Of a DNA stretch of 64,000 nucleotides, positions 29,668 through 37,857 are shown one piece after another. How positions within the stretch are numbered: the stretch's first letter is position 1; every line of letters starts with the position of its first letter. The position numbers and the translations under genes were made by a program. Source of the DNA: Demequina oxidasica (GTDB lineage Bacteria > Actinomycetota > Actinomycetes > Actinomycetales > Demequinaceae); assembly GCF_000975115.1 (NCBI RefSeq), contig NZ_BBRE01000003.1:1-64000 (forward strand), in the 5' to 3' direction. The notes beneath the pieces are model-generated. The model saw only the letters and a program-made list of their open reading frames with translations, searched no databases and was not told the DNA's origin.

Positions 29668-31140
29668 TCACAGGCGCGTGTGAGTAAACGCGCCTCCGAC
29701 GAGGGTCGCAGCAACAGGCATTCGGCGTAGCACGTCAGGCTCAGCCGTCATCGGGTCGGCGTCAGTAATAACGAGGTCCGCGAGTGCGCCCTCTTCCACG
29801 CGAGCGCTACATGTCGATGCCGCGAGGGCCGCCTCGCGCGAGAGTTGCTGCTCGGGGTGCCACGGTTCGCGTCCGTCGCGTGACCTCGACACCGCCGCGG
29901 CAAAGGAGATCCACGGGTCGAGCGTCGCGACGGGGGCGTCCGAACCCAGGGCGATACGGGCGCCCGCGGCGTGGAGGTCTGCGAGCGGGAACGAGCGGTC
30001 GGTGCGCCCGGCCCAGAGCACATCGGCTGCATCGCGGTCGTCCATCGCGTGCTCGGGCTGGACGCTTGCCGTGATTCCCAGTTGAGCAAAGCGGACGATG
30101 TCTTCTGGCTGGACCAGTTGCGCGTGCTCAATTGAACCTCGCGCGCCCGTGGCGGCAAAGGCGTCGAGCGCGGACGTGTTGGCTAGGTCTCCGATCGCGT
30201 GCACGGCCACCTCGAAACCGTACTGCGTGGCACGGTCAAGCATGTCCTCGAGGGCAGCGGGCGGCACCGTGATGATGCCGTGGTCTGCCGTCCCCGGGTA
30301 GGGGTCGTGGCAGTACGCGGTCTTGGTGTTGAGCGAGCCGTCCGTGATGATCTTGAACGGCCCCACGGTGACCAGGCCGTTGGTTTTCTCAACGACGTCT
30401 CCGGTGCGTACGCCTCGCTCCACCATCGTGTCGAACATGTCCTCGTAGAAGCCCGCGCGCACCCGCAGTAATCCCAGCCCTTGAGCGCAGTTGCGAACCC
30501 AAAGCCGCATGTTGTCCGCCATCTCGAGATCAACGATGCCCACGGTGCCGCGGGCGGCCGCAGAAGCCCCGGCCTCCACCGCGTAAATACGCTCGTCGTC
30601 GTCAGGCTCGACCTCCAGCTTGCGCTGCAACTCGAAAGCCTCAGTCTCGCGAAGCAGCCCGGCGTGCGCCAAGTCGTAGTGGCGCTCGGCCGCGGAGTTG
30701 ACCCAACAGCAGTGCACGTCGCCACTGATCAGCACTACCGGCCGATGACGAGACGCGGCGTCGAGCGCTTCCGTCGTGGGAACGTCGGGCCACAGGGCAT
30801 CGCGGAACCCCACTCCCACGAGCGTCGCGTCGTTCTCCGGTTCGGCAGCGACGCGCGCGGCTACCATCGCGCACACCTCAGCTGCGGATGAGGCGCCCGC
30901 GACGTGAAACCGCCTGCGGGTCCGCGCCCAGAGCGCGAAGTGCACGTGGTTGTCCCACATGCCGGGCCCCAAGAAGCGACCGTCGAGGTCAACCTGTTCC
31001 GTGTCGACGGCGTCTCCGGCTTCGATCACCGGCGCAATCTGCGCGATGCGTCCATCCCGAATCAGCACGTCCACGGTCGAGTCTGCGCCACCGGTGATGC
31101 GCGCGTGGCGCAGTACGGTGTCGAAGCGTTCTGGTCTCAT
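29668..31140 (-). CDS. amidohydrolase family protein (YtcJ-like)
   Basis: A 490-aa metal-dependent hydrolase of the amidohydrolase 3 type. The first metal motif is DNHVHFALWA (HxH), with later VAVHAIGDLA, SIEHAQLV and IALGSDAPVATLDPW giving the remaining metal and substrate ligands. Members cleave amides such as formylated amines; the substrate here is unknown. TAGCCT lies 6 bases before the ATG on the minus strand, suggesting a leaderless message. Confidence 0.88.
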   Translation of the reverse strand: MRPERFDTVLRHARITGGADSTVDVLIRDGRIAQIAPVIEAGDAVDTEQVDLDGRFLGPGMWDNHVHFALWARTRRRFHVAGASSAAEVCAMVAARVAAEPENDATLVGVGFRDALWPDVPTTEALDAASRHRPVVLISGDVHCCWVNSAAERHYDLAHAGLLRETEAFELQRKLEVEPDDDERIYAVEAGASAAARGTVGIVDLEMADNMRLWVRNCAQGLGLLRVRAGFYEDMFDTMVERGVRTGDVVEKTNGLVTVGPFKIITDGSLNTKTAYCHDPYPGTADHGIITVPPAALEDMLDRATQYGFEVAVHAIGDLANTSALDAFAATGARGSIEHAQLVQPEDIVRFAQLGITASVQPEHAMDDRDAADVLWAGRTDRSFPLADLHAAGARIALGSDAPVATLDPWISFAAAVSRSRDGREPWHPEQQLSREAALAASTCSARVEEGALADLVITDADPMTAEPDVLRRMPVAATLVGGAFTHTRL

Positions 31141-31270
31141 TGAGAAAGGCTAACGGGACTGCGCCACGCCACACGACCACCTTGCCAAAACAAGGTCCAG
31201 ATACGTAGCGCGATACCACGCCTGATGACTTGATTCGCTTCGAGATAGATAACTTACCAGGGTAAACAGA

Positions 31271-31299
31271 AAGACTTGAGCGAACCTCGCTCAAGTCTT
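31271..31299. promoter_or_regulatory. HAIR operator (HspR-binding inverted repeat)
   Basis: Perfect 11-base arms (31271-31281 and 31289-31299) around a 7-base spacer. The core CTTGAGC-N7-GCTCAAG matches the HAIR consensus CTTGAGT-N7-ACTCAAG bound by HspR in actinobacteria. It overlaps the -35 box of the hsp20 promoter, so HspR should repress it until heat shock. Confidence 0.85.
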
Positions 31300-31304
31300 A
31301 TTAT
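31276..31304 (+). promoter_or_regulatory. hsp20 promoter
   Basis: TTGAGC (31276-31281) and TATTAT (31299-31304) with an ideal 17-base spacing. The -35 is inside the HAIR repeat. This leaves a 5' leader of about 115 bases before the hsp20 ATG. Confidence 0.75.
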
Positions 31305-31427
31305 GTGATCGAGCGCGACGCTCAGACTACGGCCTTCTGTCATCTTGTAGATCGCGGTCAGTCGCGCTCAAGACGCGTGGGCGCCCGCCCGCGTGGTTCC
31401 CAGAAGAGTTCAAGGAGGTTGTTCGTC

Positions 31428-31871
31428 ATGGCTCGCGATATCGCTCGCATTAACTCCACCGGTGTGGTTTCCCCCTGGCCGGAAGACTTCCAGCGCATAG
31501 TGCGCCAGTTCTTCGGCGACTCGGAAGCGTCTCTCGCAGGCGCATTCAGCCCCGCACTCGACGTTGAAGAAGGTGATGAGAGTTTCACCCTTCACGTCGA
31601 GCTCCCGGGCGTATCGCCAAACAAAGTGGATGTGTCTATCGAGGACAGTGTTCTCACGATTGCGGGAGAGCGCCAGTTCTATAGCGACGCCAACGTCGAC
31701 GGCTTCAAGCGCGTCGAGCGTTGCTTTGGCCGCTTTCACCGCGCAGTACGACTCCCCGACCGAGTGGACGCCGACAAGATCAAGGCAGAATACAAGGATG
31801 GCCTACTCACGGTAACGGTACCTAAGGCTGAGTCTGCCAAACCACGACGCATCCAAGTCGCGGCGGCCTAA
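31428..31871 (+). CDS. hsp20: Hsp20/alpha-crystallin small heat-shock protein
   Basis: A 147-aa ATP-independent chaperone that holds unfolding proteins. The alpha-crystallin domain spans about 45-140 (FTLHVELPGVSPNKVDVSI, then RCFGRFHRAVRLPDRVD, and GLLTVTVPK). The short C-terminal tail lacks a clear I-x-I motif (RRIQVAAA is the nearest). ATG at 31428 has AAGGAGG 9 bases before it and replaces the longer frame. Control by HspR is indicated by the upstream HAIR element. Confidence 0.94.
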   Translation: MARDIARINSTGVVSPWPEDFQRIVRQFFGDSEASLAGAFSPALDVEEGDESFTLHVELPGVSPNKVDVSIEDSVLTIAGERQFYSDANVDGFKRVERCFGRFHRAVRLPDRVDADKIKAEYKDGLLTVTVPKAESAKPRRIQVAAA

Positions 31872-31879
31872 TTGGTTGG

Positions 31880-31918
31880 CGGTGGGGCGGGCGTAACCCA
31901 TGAACACCCGCCCCACCG
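31880..31918 (+). terminator. GC hairpin after hsp20
   Basis: Twelve-base arms (31880-31891 and 31907-31918) with a 15-base loop, 8 bases past the hsp20 stop, without a U-tract. Probable terminator of the hsp20 message. Confidence 0.65.
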
Positions 31919-31959
31919 TCACGACCGCGACACAGTGCACTAGCTAGCGCTAAACGGCC

Positions 31960-32178
31960 GGACTCTGCTGCTCACTCCTAATCAGGTTCCTCACCCAACG
32001 CCCACGGCGGCGCCCAACCTGGTACCCGACCGCATCACCCCCGGGTCTGCCCAGCCATCTGTCAGGCGCGGGAGTCGAGGAGAGCACCATCTGGATGGGA
32101 CTCGCCAGACTCGGCGCTGCACTGATCGGCGGAATGCTGCTCATGGTCGCCAAGCGCCGCAGGACCATCACCAAGTAA
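31960..32178 (+). pseudogene. remnant of a wall-anchored protein (sorting-signal end only)
   Basis: The last 50 or so codons before the TAA at 32178 read like the tail of a sortase substrate: LSGAGVEESTIWMGL, a hydrophobic helix (ALIGGMLLMVA) and the basic end KRRRTITK. Just upstream another frame reads proline-rich linker-like sequence (HPTPTAAPNLVPDRITPG). No start codon or body is left, and the LPxTG-like motif is degraded. I infer a decayed surface protein gene whose terminator survives at 32188-32225. Confidence 0.4.
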
Positions 32179-32187
32179 CATTCCCCG

Positions 32188-32225
32188 ACCGCGCCAGGGC
32201 ATCACTGCCCTGGCGCGGTTGTCTT
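32188..32225 (+). terminator. strong intrinsic terminator
   Basis: Arms of 14 bases (32188-32201 and 32206-32219) with loop TCAC, followed by TTGTCTT. It follows the wall-protein remnant by 10 bases and precedes the oxidoreductase gene. Confidence 0.85.
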
Positions 32226-32288
32226 CGCCGTTACATGGTCGACGACGCTCTATGGAATGCCACAGCCGATGGCGTGGTTTGCTCTGAC

Positions 32289-33212
32289 ATGAAAGCAATC
32301 ACCTATGCACAGTTCGGCAATACCGAAGTCTTTGAACTCACCGAAGTTGCGGACCCCCACCCCGGACCCGACAGCATCGTGGTTGAGGTCAAGGCGGCCG
32401 GCATCAATCCCGTCGACTACAAGGTTCGCGAGGGATACCTCGCGGGACTGATCGACACGCAATTCCCGGTGGTGCCTGGATGGGACGTTGCCGGTGTCGT
32501 GGCGCAGGTGGGCCTAGATACCCCTGAATTTCAGGTGGGCGACGAGGTGTACGCCTATGCTCGCAAGGACTCGATAGGCGGGGGAACTCTCGCCGAACTC
32601 GTCGCAGTGCCCGTCCGAACTGCAGCACACAAGCCCTCTAGCATCGGCTTCGAGCAGGCGGCTGCCGTTCCGCTCGCCGGACTCACGGCACTACAGACCG
32701 TGCGCCGCGCGGGCGTTGCGAGCGGACAGACCGTCCTCGTCCACGGCGCAGCCGGCGGCGTTGGCTCGTTTGCCGTCCAGCTCGCCCTCCATGCGGGCGC
32801 AACTGTGGTGGGTACGGCATCGGCCACGAACCATGACTACCTGCGCGACCTCGGCGTCACGCCCATCGAGTACGGCGACGGTCTGGTGGAACGCGCACTG
32901 GCGCAGTCCCCCGCTGGCTACGACATCATCCTCGACTACGCAGGTGGCGCCTCCCTCGACCACACCTCAGAATTGCTCACAAAGGGTGGCGTAGTCGCGT
33001 CTGTCGCGGACCCTAGGGCGGCAACCGAATTCGGCGGCCACTACGTGTGGGTGCGACCCGACTCTACGGACCTAGAGGAACTCGCAGAACTCATCGACGA
33101 CGGCGCACTCAAGGTCGAGGTCGCGAATACCTTCGCGCTCGCCGACACCGCGGATGCCTACGCCGAGCTCGAGGGCGGACACGTACGCGGCAAGATCGTC
33201 GTGGTGCCTTAG
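32289..33212 (+). CDS. NADPH:quinone reductase-like zinc-independent alcohol dehydrogenase family protein
   Basis: A 307-aa medium-chain dehydrogenase/reductase of the quinone oxidoreductase type. The N-terminal MKAITYAQFGNTEVFEL, VPGWDVAGVV and the nucleotide motif VHGAAGGVGSFAVQLA are diagnostic; zinc-ligand cysteines are absent. It likely reduces quinones or enones with NADPH in the cytoplasm. ATG at 32289 is chosen by family alignment; the frame is open 18 codons earlier. It ends 4 bases into the converging LacI gene. Confidence 0.9.
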   Translation: MKAITYAQFGNTEVFELTEVADPHPGPDSIVVEVKAAGINPVDYKVREGYLAGLIDTQFPVVPGWDVAGVVAQVGLDTPEFQVGDEVYAYARKDSIGGGTLAELVAVPVRTAAHKPSSIGFEQAAAVPLAGLTALQTVRRAGVASGQTVLVHGAAGGVGSFAVQLALHAGATVVGTASATNHDYLRDLGVTPIEYGDGLVERALAQSPAGYDIILDYAGGASLDHTSELLTKGGVVASVADPRAATEFGGHYVWVRPDSTDLEELAELIDDGALKVEVANTFALADTADAYAELEGGHVRGKIVVVP

Positions 33213-34222
33213 GCGGATCTACGCACCACGAGTTCGGTCGGCATGATGGTAGTGCGCGGCCTGTCGACGTTGCCGGCCAACACATCGATCAAAATGTCGG
33301 CCATCATGCGGCCCATGTCGACCGAGGGCTGGCGGACGGTCGTCAGCGGCACCTCGCATACGTCTGCTGCGGGACTATCGTCATACCCAACCACTGCCAC
33401 GTCGCTTGGGATCGCGTAGCCGCGGTCCATGAGAACTGGCATCGCTCCGGTCGTCATGAGGTCAGAGGCGACGAAGACGCCGTCGATACTGGGGTCACGG
33501 TCTAGAACTTCGCGCATCGCCCGTTGTGCACCGAGCACGGTGTAATCACCATCAATACATGGTCCAGGCTCGAGCCCATTCGCTTCGAGCACCTGACGCC
33601 AGCCCTGGATACGGTCGAGCGCGCTCTGCATCGATGCAGGTCCAGTGATGGAAGCGATGCGTCGGCAGCCCCGCTCGACGAGCCGCCGCGTTGCAGTGGC
33701 CGCACCCGCGACGTTGTCGACGTCCACCACGTACGCATCGACGCCGTTGACTGCAGGCCGTCCGCCAAAGACGATTGGCATAATGCCGCTGATCTGCTCA
33801 AGCGAATGATCGCTAGTGTGGTGGGACACCACCGCCACTCCATCGACCGCACCGCCGGCGAGGTAGCGCATCATCTTGGCGCTGGGATCCGGGCTCGCAA
33901 CCATCAGGTTGAGCACATAGTCGCTCTGGTCAAGCCTGCTGTGGATGCCCGCCACGATGGATGCGAAGTAGACGTCACCAAAGAAACGCGTCACGTCCTC
34001 CGGGGCCACCAGAGCGATGGCGTGTGACTGCTGGCTCGCGAGCGAGCGTGCCGCTCGGTTTGGGACGTAACCTAGTTCCGCGATAGCGGTGCGTACCGCG
34101 TCGGCACTCGAGGGGTGCACCTTAGGCGAGCCGTTGACCACGCGAGAAACCGTGGCGCGGGAAACCCCGGCACGCTCCGCGACCATCTCAAGGGTGGGCG
34201 CCGCGGTGCGAATCCCGTTCAC
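33209..34222 (-). CDS. LacI-family regulator, CebR-like
   Basis: A 337-aa repressor. The N-terminal helix-turn-helix and hinge (TLEMVAERAGVSRATVSRVV, then NGSPKVHPSSADAV and YVPNRAARSLASQQ) closely resemble the CebR group, which senses cellobiose in streptomycetes; the rest is a periplasmic-binding-like sugar domain. It is the last gene behind a CebEFG-like transporter on the same strand, and two GAGCGCTC operators lie before that transporter. GTG at 34222 with AAGGA upstream is the start. The sugar is inferred, not seen. Confidence 0.9.
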   Translation of the reverse strand: MNGIRTAAPTLEMVAERAGVSRATVSRVVNGSPKVHPSSADAVRTAIAELGYVPNRAARSLASQQSHAIALVAPEDVTRFFGDVYFASIVAGIHSRLDQSDYVLNLMVASPDPSAKMMRYLAGGAVDGVAVVSHHTSDHSLEQISGIMPIVFGGRPAVNGVDAYVVDVDNVAGAATATRRLVERGCRRIASITGPASMQSALDRIQGWRQVLEANGLEPGPCIDGDYTVLGAQRAMREVLDRDPSIDGVFVASDLMTTGAMPVLMDRGYAIPSDVAVVGYDDSPAADVCEVPLTTVRQPSVDMGRMMADILIDVLAGNVDRPRTTIMPTELVVRRSA

Positions 34223-34246
34223 GAAGTTGTCCTTGCCACTCGTCGC

Positions 34247-34277
34247 GTGGTGCCCACCACAACATTGTGGGCACCAC
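34247..34277 (-). terminator. hairpin between permease and LacI genes
   Basis: Perfect 11-base arms (34247-34257 and 34267-34277) with a 9-base loop, 25 bases before the LacI start. There is no U-tract. It may lower read-through from the transporter genes into the regulator gene. Confidence 0.55.
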
Positions 34278-34342
34278 CACGACGAGCATTCAAACTGTCG
34301 GACGACTTCATTGTCGGCTCCAATCGGGGTTCGTCGAGAGCG

Positions 34343-35194
34343 TTAGCCCTTGACTGCCCCCGCCATGATCCCGGACACGAGCTGGCGACCAGCAAAGACG
34401 AACAGGAGTAGCAACGGAATCGTCGCGAGCATGACGCCGGCAAGCACCAGCGAGTAGTCCACAAAGAAGTTCGCCTGTAGCAGCGACAGGGCCAGCGGCA
34501 GAGTGGGGTTGGACTGATCGAGGATGATCAGCGGCCACATGAAGTTGTTCCATGCCGTCACGAACGTGAAGAGGAACAACATCGCAGCGGCCGGTCGCGC
34601 AGCGGGAACGCCCACGTGCCAGAACGTGCGAAGCATGTTGCAACCATCCACACGGGCGGCCTCGATCAGCTCAGTCGGCAGCGACTGCTGCAGGTACTGC
34701 GTCATCCAGAACACTCCGAACGCGGTCACCAGCGCCGGCACGATAACTGCTCCGAGCGAACCCGTCCAGCCAAAGTTGTTCATCAAGATGTACAGCGGCA
34801 CCACACCGAGCTGCACGGGGACAACCATGGTTGCGATCACTGAGGTGAGGAGAACCTTGTTGCCCTTGAAGTTCAACTTGGCGAAGGCGAATCCCGCAAT
34901 GGTGGAAAGGATAACCGTTGACAGCCCGACCGTGGTCGAGACGATAATCGAGTTCCCCAGCGCCTTCCAGAAGTTCACCGCGGGGTTATTGATCACCGAG
35001 GCAGCGTTCGAGAGGAAGTTGCCCCCAGGTATCCACGACAGGTTCTGATCGGTGACCGTAGACGCGTCTCCGGAACCGATGAGGAACGTGTAGTACAGCG
35101 GGAATAGCGAGGCAATGAGGACAACCGCGAGGGCCGCGTAAACAAACCACGTAGGCCTGCTGAGCGAAATGACACTAGTTCGGCGGAGCGCCAT
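34343..35194 (-). CDS. sugar ABC transporter permease, MalG/CebG-like
   Basis: A 283-aa carbohydrate permease with six predicted segments. The coupling loop EAARVDGCNMLRTFWHVGVP and the C-terminal LVSGIMAGAVKG are typical of the CUT1 class. It pairs with the MalF-type permease; its ATG overlaps that gene's stop (TAATG), with AGGAGG upstream. No ATPase is encoded here; CUT1 systems of actinobacteria commonly share the MsiK-type ATPase from elsewhere. Confidence 0.92.
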   Translation of the reverse strand: MALRRTSVISLSRPTWFVYAALAVVLIASLFPLYYTFLIGSGDASTVTDQNLSWIPGGNFLSNAASVINNPAVNFWKALGNSIIVSTTVGLSTVILSTIAGFAFAKLNFKGNKVLLTSVIATMVVPVQLGVVPLYILMNNFGWTGSLGAVIVPALVTAFGVFWMTQYLQQSLPTELIEAARVDGCNMLRTFWHVGVPAARPAAAMLFLFTFVTAWNNFMWPLIILDQSNPTLPLALSLLQANFFVDYSLVLAGVMLATIPLLLLFVFAGRQLVSGIMAGAVKG

Positions 35195-36153
35195 TAGATG
35201 CCTCCTGATTTGTCGGTCTTGATGAATCTTCGAGTTATCCAGAGGTTAATCAGGCTGAAGATCACGATGATGAGGAATAGGAGCCAGGCGATAGCTGATG
35301 CTCGACCAAAGTTGAGTTGGCCCCACCCGGTGTTGTACATGTACATCGTGATGGTCAACCACTGTTGGTCCGCGCCACCGCTACCGGTGTTGTCGAACAT
35401 GCGAGGCTCGTCGAAGATCTGCAGGCCACCGATGGTCGCGGTGATAATCACAAAGATCATGGTCGGGCGAATCTGCGGAATCGTCACGGAGATAAACCTC
35501 CGCAGTCGGCCAGCACCATCGATCGCCGCCGCCTCGTAGAGGTCACGCGGAATCGCCTGCATGGCGGCTAGGAGAATCAAGGCGTTGTAGCCCGTCCAGC
35601 GGAAGTTCACCATGGTGGCGATCGCGAAGTGGCTGGGAAGCACCTCTTTATGCCAACCGATCGGGTCAATGCCGATCATTCCGAGCCACTGGTTGAAGAC
35701 ACCGCTCTCGTCTGCGAACAGCTTGGAGAAGATGATGCCAACGGCGACGGGCATGACAACGTAAGGAACCAACACGCCCATGCGCCAGAAGGTGCGGGCC
35801 CGCAGGTGGTGGTCCAGCATCGCGGCGATGAACGTGGACATCAGTAGCTGCGGAATAGATGACAGCAGGAAGATTGAGAAAGTGTTGCGCAGAGCAAGCC
35901 AGAACTTGCGGTCATGCAAAACAAAGTCGAAGTTGCCGAACCCGATGAACTCACCGGAGTTGCGGATCGTGTCCCAGTCCATCATCGAAATGACGGCCGT
36001 GTAGATGATGGGGAAGATGCCAAAAAGGGCAAACACGATGAAGAACGGCGCGATATAGAGGTAGGGGGACGCCTTGAGGTCCCACCTGCCGAGGCGCTGA
36101 CGCCAAAGGTCGCGCGGTGTCTCGGTAGCGGTGTCCAAGTCAGTGGTAGACAT
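35194..36153 (-). CDS. sugar ABC transporter permease, MalF/CebF-like
   Basis: A 319-aa CUT1 permease with an unusually hydrophilic N-terminus and six segments. The coupling motif is YEAAAIDGAGRLRRFISVTI, then PQIRP. It works with the MalG-like protein in importing oligosaccharides delivered by the upstream-encoded binding protein. AGAAG stands just before the ATG. Confidence 0.92.
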   Translation of the reverse strand: MSTTDLDTATETPRDLWRQRLGRWDLKASPYLYIAPFFIVFALFGIFPIIYTAVISMMDWDTIRNSGEFIGFGNFDFVLHDRKFWLALRNTFSIFLLSSIPQLLMSTFIAAMLDHHLRARTFWRMGVLVPYVVMPVAVGIIFSKLFADESGVFNQWLGMIGIDPIGWHKEVLPSHFAIATMVNFRWTGYNALILLAAMQAIPRDLYEAAAIDGAGRLRRFISVTIPQIRPTMIFVIITATIGGLQIFDEPRMFDNTGSGGADQQWLTITMYMYNTGWGQLNFGRASAIAWLLFLIIVIFSLINLWITRRFIKTDKSGGI

Positions 36154-36190
36154 GAGCTTCTTTCAGGTCAAGGACGATTTCAAGGGGAGA

Positions 36191-36224
36191 GTCAGGGCCG
36201 CCTCCGTGAGGAGGCGACCCTGAC
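36191..36224 (-). terminator. intercistronic hairpin after binding-protein gene
   Basis: Arms of 15 bases (36191-36205 and 36210-36224) with one mismatch and a GTGA-type tetraloop, 13 bases after the binding-protein stop, without a U-tract. It is placed to limit read-through into the permease genes or to protect the upstream message end. Confidence 0.6.
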
Positions 36225-36237
36225 TGGTGTTACGGAA

Positions 36238-37590
36238 TTAACCGATGTTGTTAATGTCCGTGACGGCCTTGTCCCATGATGCATCGGGAGCGTCCGTGCC
36301 ATCGTCAACGCGGGTCAGCGCGTCGGTGATAGCGGTGTTCACCTGGAAGTAGTACGTACCCTTGTAAGGCGAGGGGAGAACAGCCTGGGCGCGGTCTGCG
36401 AAGATCGTGCCGGTGGCTGCGTCGTTGAAGAACGCGTTGGATGCGGAAGCAACCAGCGGGTCCTCGTATGCGGCAGGCTGGCTGGGGTAAGTGCCAGCGT
36501 TAGCGAATGCCTTGGCCTGCTGCTCGGGAGCGGTCAGCCAGTCAGCGAGCTTCTTAGCCTCGTCGACGTTGGCGCCGTTCTCAGGAACGGTGAGCCATGA
36601 GCCACCCCAGTTACCGCCACCGTTCGGGTAGACGTTTGCGATGTTCCAGTCGGTAGCGTCAGCAGCCGAACCGGAGATCACGCCGAGCATCCACGGCGGG
36701 CAAAGCATGACGGCGAACGCGTCGTTCTGCATGCCGGCGAACCAGTCTTCGCTCCACTGACCGAGGTGCGTGGACTGGTCCTTCGATGCAGCGGTGAGCT
36801 GGTCGTAAGCAGCCTTCACCTCGGGGTTGTCGAGCGCAATGATGTCGCCCGAGTCAGCGTCTTCGTATGCGGGGTCGATCTGGTTGATCATGCCCTGCCA
36901 GATGCCGCCCGTGGAGTCAAAGAATGCCTTGCCCGTGGCGTCGAAGTACTGCTGGCCAACGTCGAAGAAGTTCGCCCAGTCGCCATCAAGAAGGTCAGCG
37001 ACACCAGCGGGGTCGGAAGCCATACCGGCCTCTTCGAACAGCGAAGAGCGGTAGCAAACTGCCTGCGGGCCAACGTCGGTGCCGGCGCCGATGAGACGGC
37101 CGTCCTTGTCGGTAGCGTCGGCAACCTTGGAGTCGAGCCAGCGGCCGTCAAGCGACGGGTCCGTCAGGTCTGCGAGGAGGTCCGAGTACTGCATGACCTC
37201 GGGCATCCAGTCGACCTCGACCATCTCGACGTCAGCGAGGCCACCCGGGCCGAGCTTTGCAAAGAAGTTGGTGCGCGCGTCACCGGACTCGGCCTTGCGG
37301 TCGTAGGTGATGGTGACGTTCGGGTTTGCATCCATGTATTCCTGGATGAGGTCGAACTCGTAGTCGGCGTCAGGCTGCTCGATCGAGTTGTAACCAGGGG
37401 TGTTGAACGTGGCGAGCGTGAGCGTAACGGGCTCAGCGTTCGCATCGGGCGAGGTGGACTCCATGGCGCCACCGGTCGCGGACGTGCTGGGCTCAGGGTC
37501 GTCGCTGCTGGAGCAGCCTGCAACCGTGAGAGCGAGAATTGCTACGCCGGCCGAGAGGCCAAGTGCAGTCTTACGACGTGAGAAGGTCAC
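36238..37590 (-). CDS. sugar ABC transporter substrate-binding lipoprotein, CebE-like
   Basis: A 450-aa lipoprotein: basic start, hydrophobic stretch, lipobox TVAGC, an acidic Ser/Thr linker and a family 1 sugar-binding fold (LTLATFNTPGYNSIEQ, EYMDANPNVTITYDRK). With the permeases and a CebR-like repressor it probably delivers cello-oligosaccharides; other beta-glucans are possible. GTG at 37590 is chosen because AAAGGAG lies 5 bases upstream; GTG at 37596 would overlap that site. Confidence 0.9.
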   Translation of the reverse strand: MTFSRRKTALGLSAGVAILALTVAGCSSSDDPEPSTSATGGAMESTSPDANAEPVTLTLATFNTPGYNSIEQPDADYEFDLIQEYMDANPNVTITYDRKAESGDARTNFFAKLGPGGLADVEMVEVDWMPEVMQYSDLLADLTDPSLDGRWLDSKVADATDKDGRLIGAGTDVGPQAVCYRSSLFEEAGMASDPAGVADLLDGDWANFFDVGQQYFDATGKAFFDSTGGIWQGMINQIDPAYEDADSGDIIALDNPEVKAAYDQLTAASKDQSTHLGQWSEDWFAGMQNDAFAVMLCPPWMLGVISGSAADATDWNIANVYPNGGGNWGGSWLTVPENGANVDEAKKLADWLTAPEQQAKAFANAGTYPSQPAAYEDPLVASASNAFFNDAATGTIFADRAQAVLPSPYKGTYYFQVNTAITDALTRVDDGTDAPDASWDKAVTDINNIG

Positions 37591-37631
37591 GTTCACTCCT
37601 TTGTGAGTAAGGGTTAATGTCCAGACTCGAG

Positions 37632-37643
37632 GAGAGCGCTCTC
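37632..37643. promoter_or_regulatory. LacI/CebR-type operator 1
   Basis: GAGAGCGCTCTC, a perfect 12-base palindrome 42 bases upstream of the binding-protein start. The GAGCGCTC core is the centre of the CebR/CelR operator TGGGAGCGCTCCCA known from Streptomyces and Thermobifida. Confidence 0.8.
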
Positions 37644-37651
37644 ATTGTGCG

Positions 37652-37665
37652 TGAGAGCGCTCCCA
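37652..37665. promoter_or_regulatory. LacI/CebR-type operator 2
   Basis: TGAGAGCGCTCCCA, 13 of 14 bases like the published CebR/CelR consensus, centred 21 bp from operator 1, about two helical turns. The pair suggests cooperative repressor binding at the cebE-like promoter. Confidence 0.82.
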
Positions 37666-37857
37666 CGAATCGAGTTCACGGTATGCCCGGCCTGCAAGAG
37701 GTGTCAATCCAAAAAGGCCCATTCGTATCGTTTCGTCACCGAATCGTTACGAATGAGAGTCGAAACGTTACGGTCGCGCCCGATCTGTGACACTTTGGCC
37801 GATTTCCGGAAGAGGCGCGGCCTGGGCGAGCATTGTGGCGTCGGCGAGGGTAACCCT

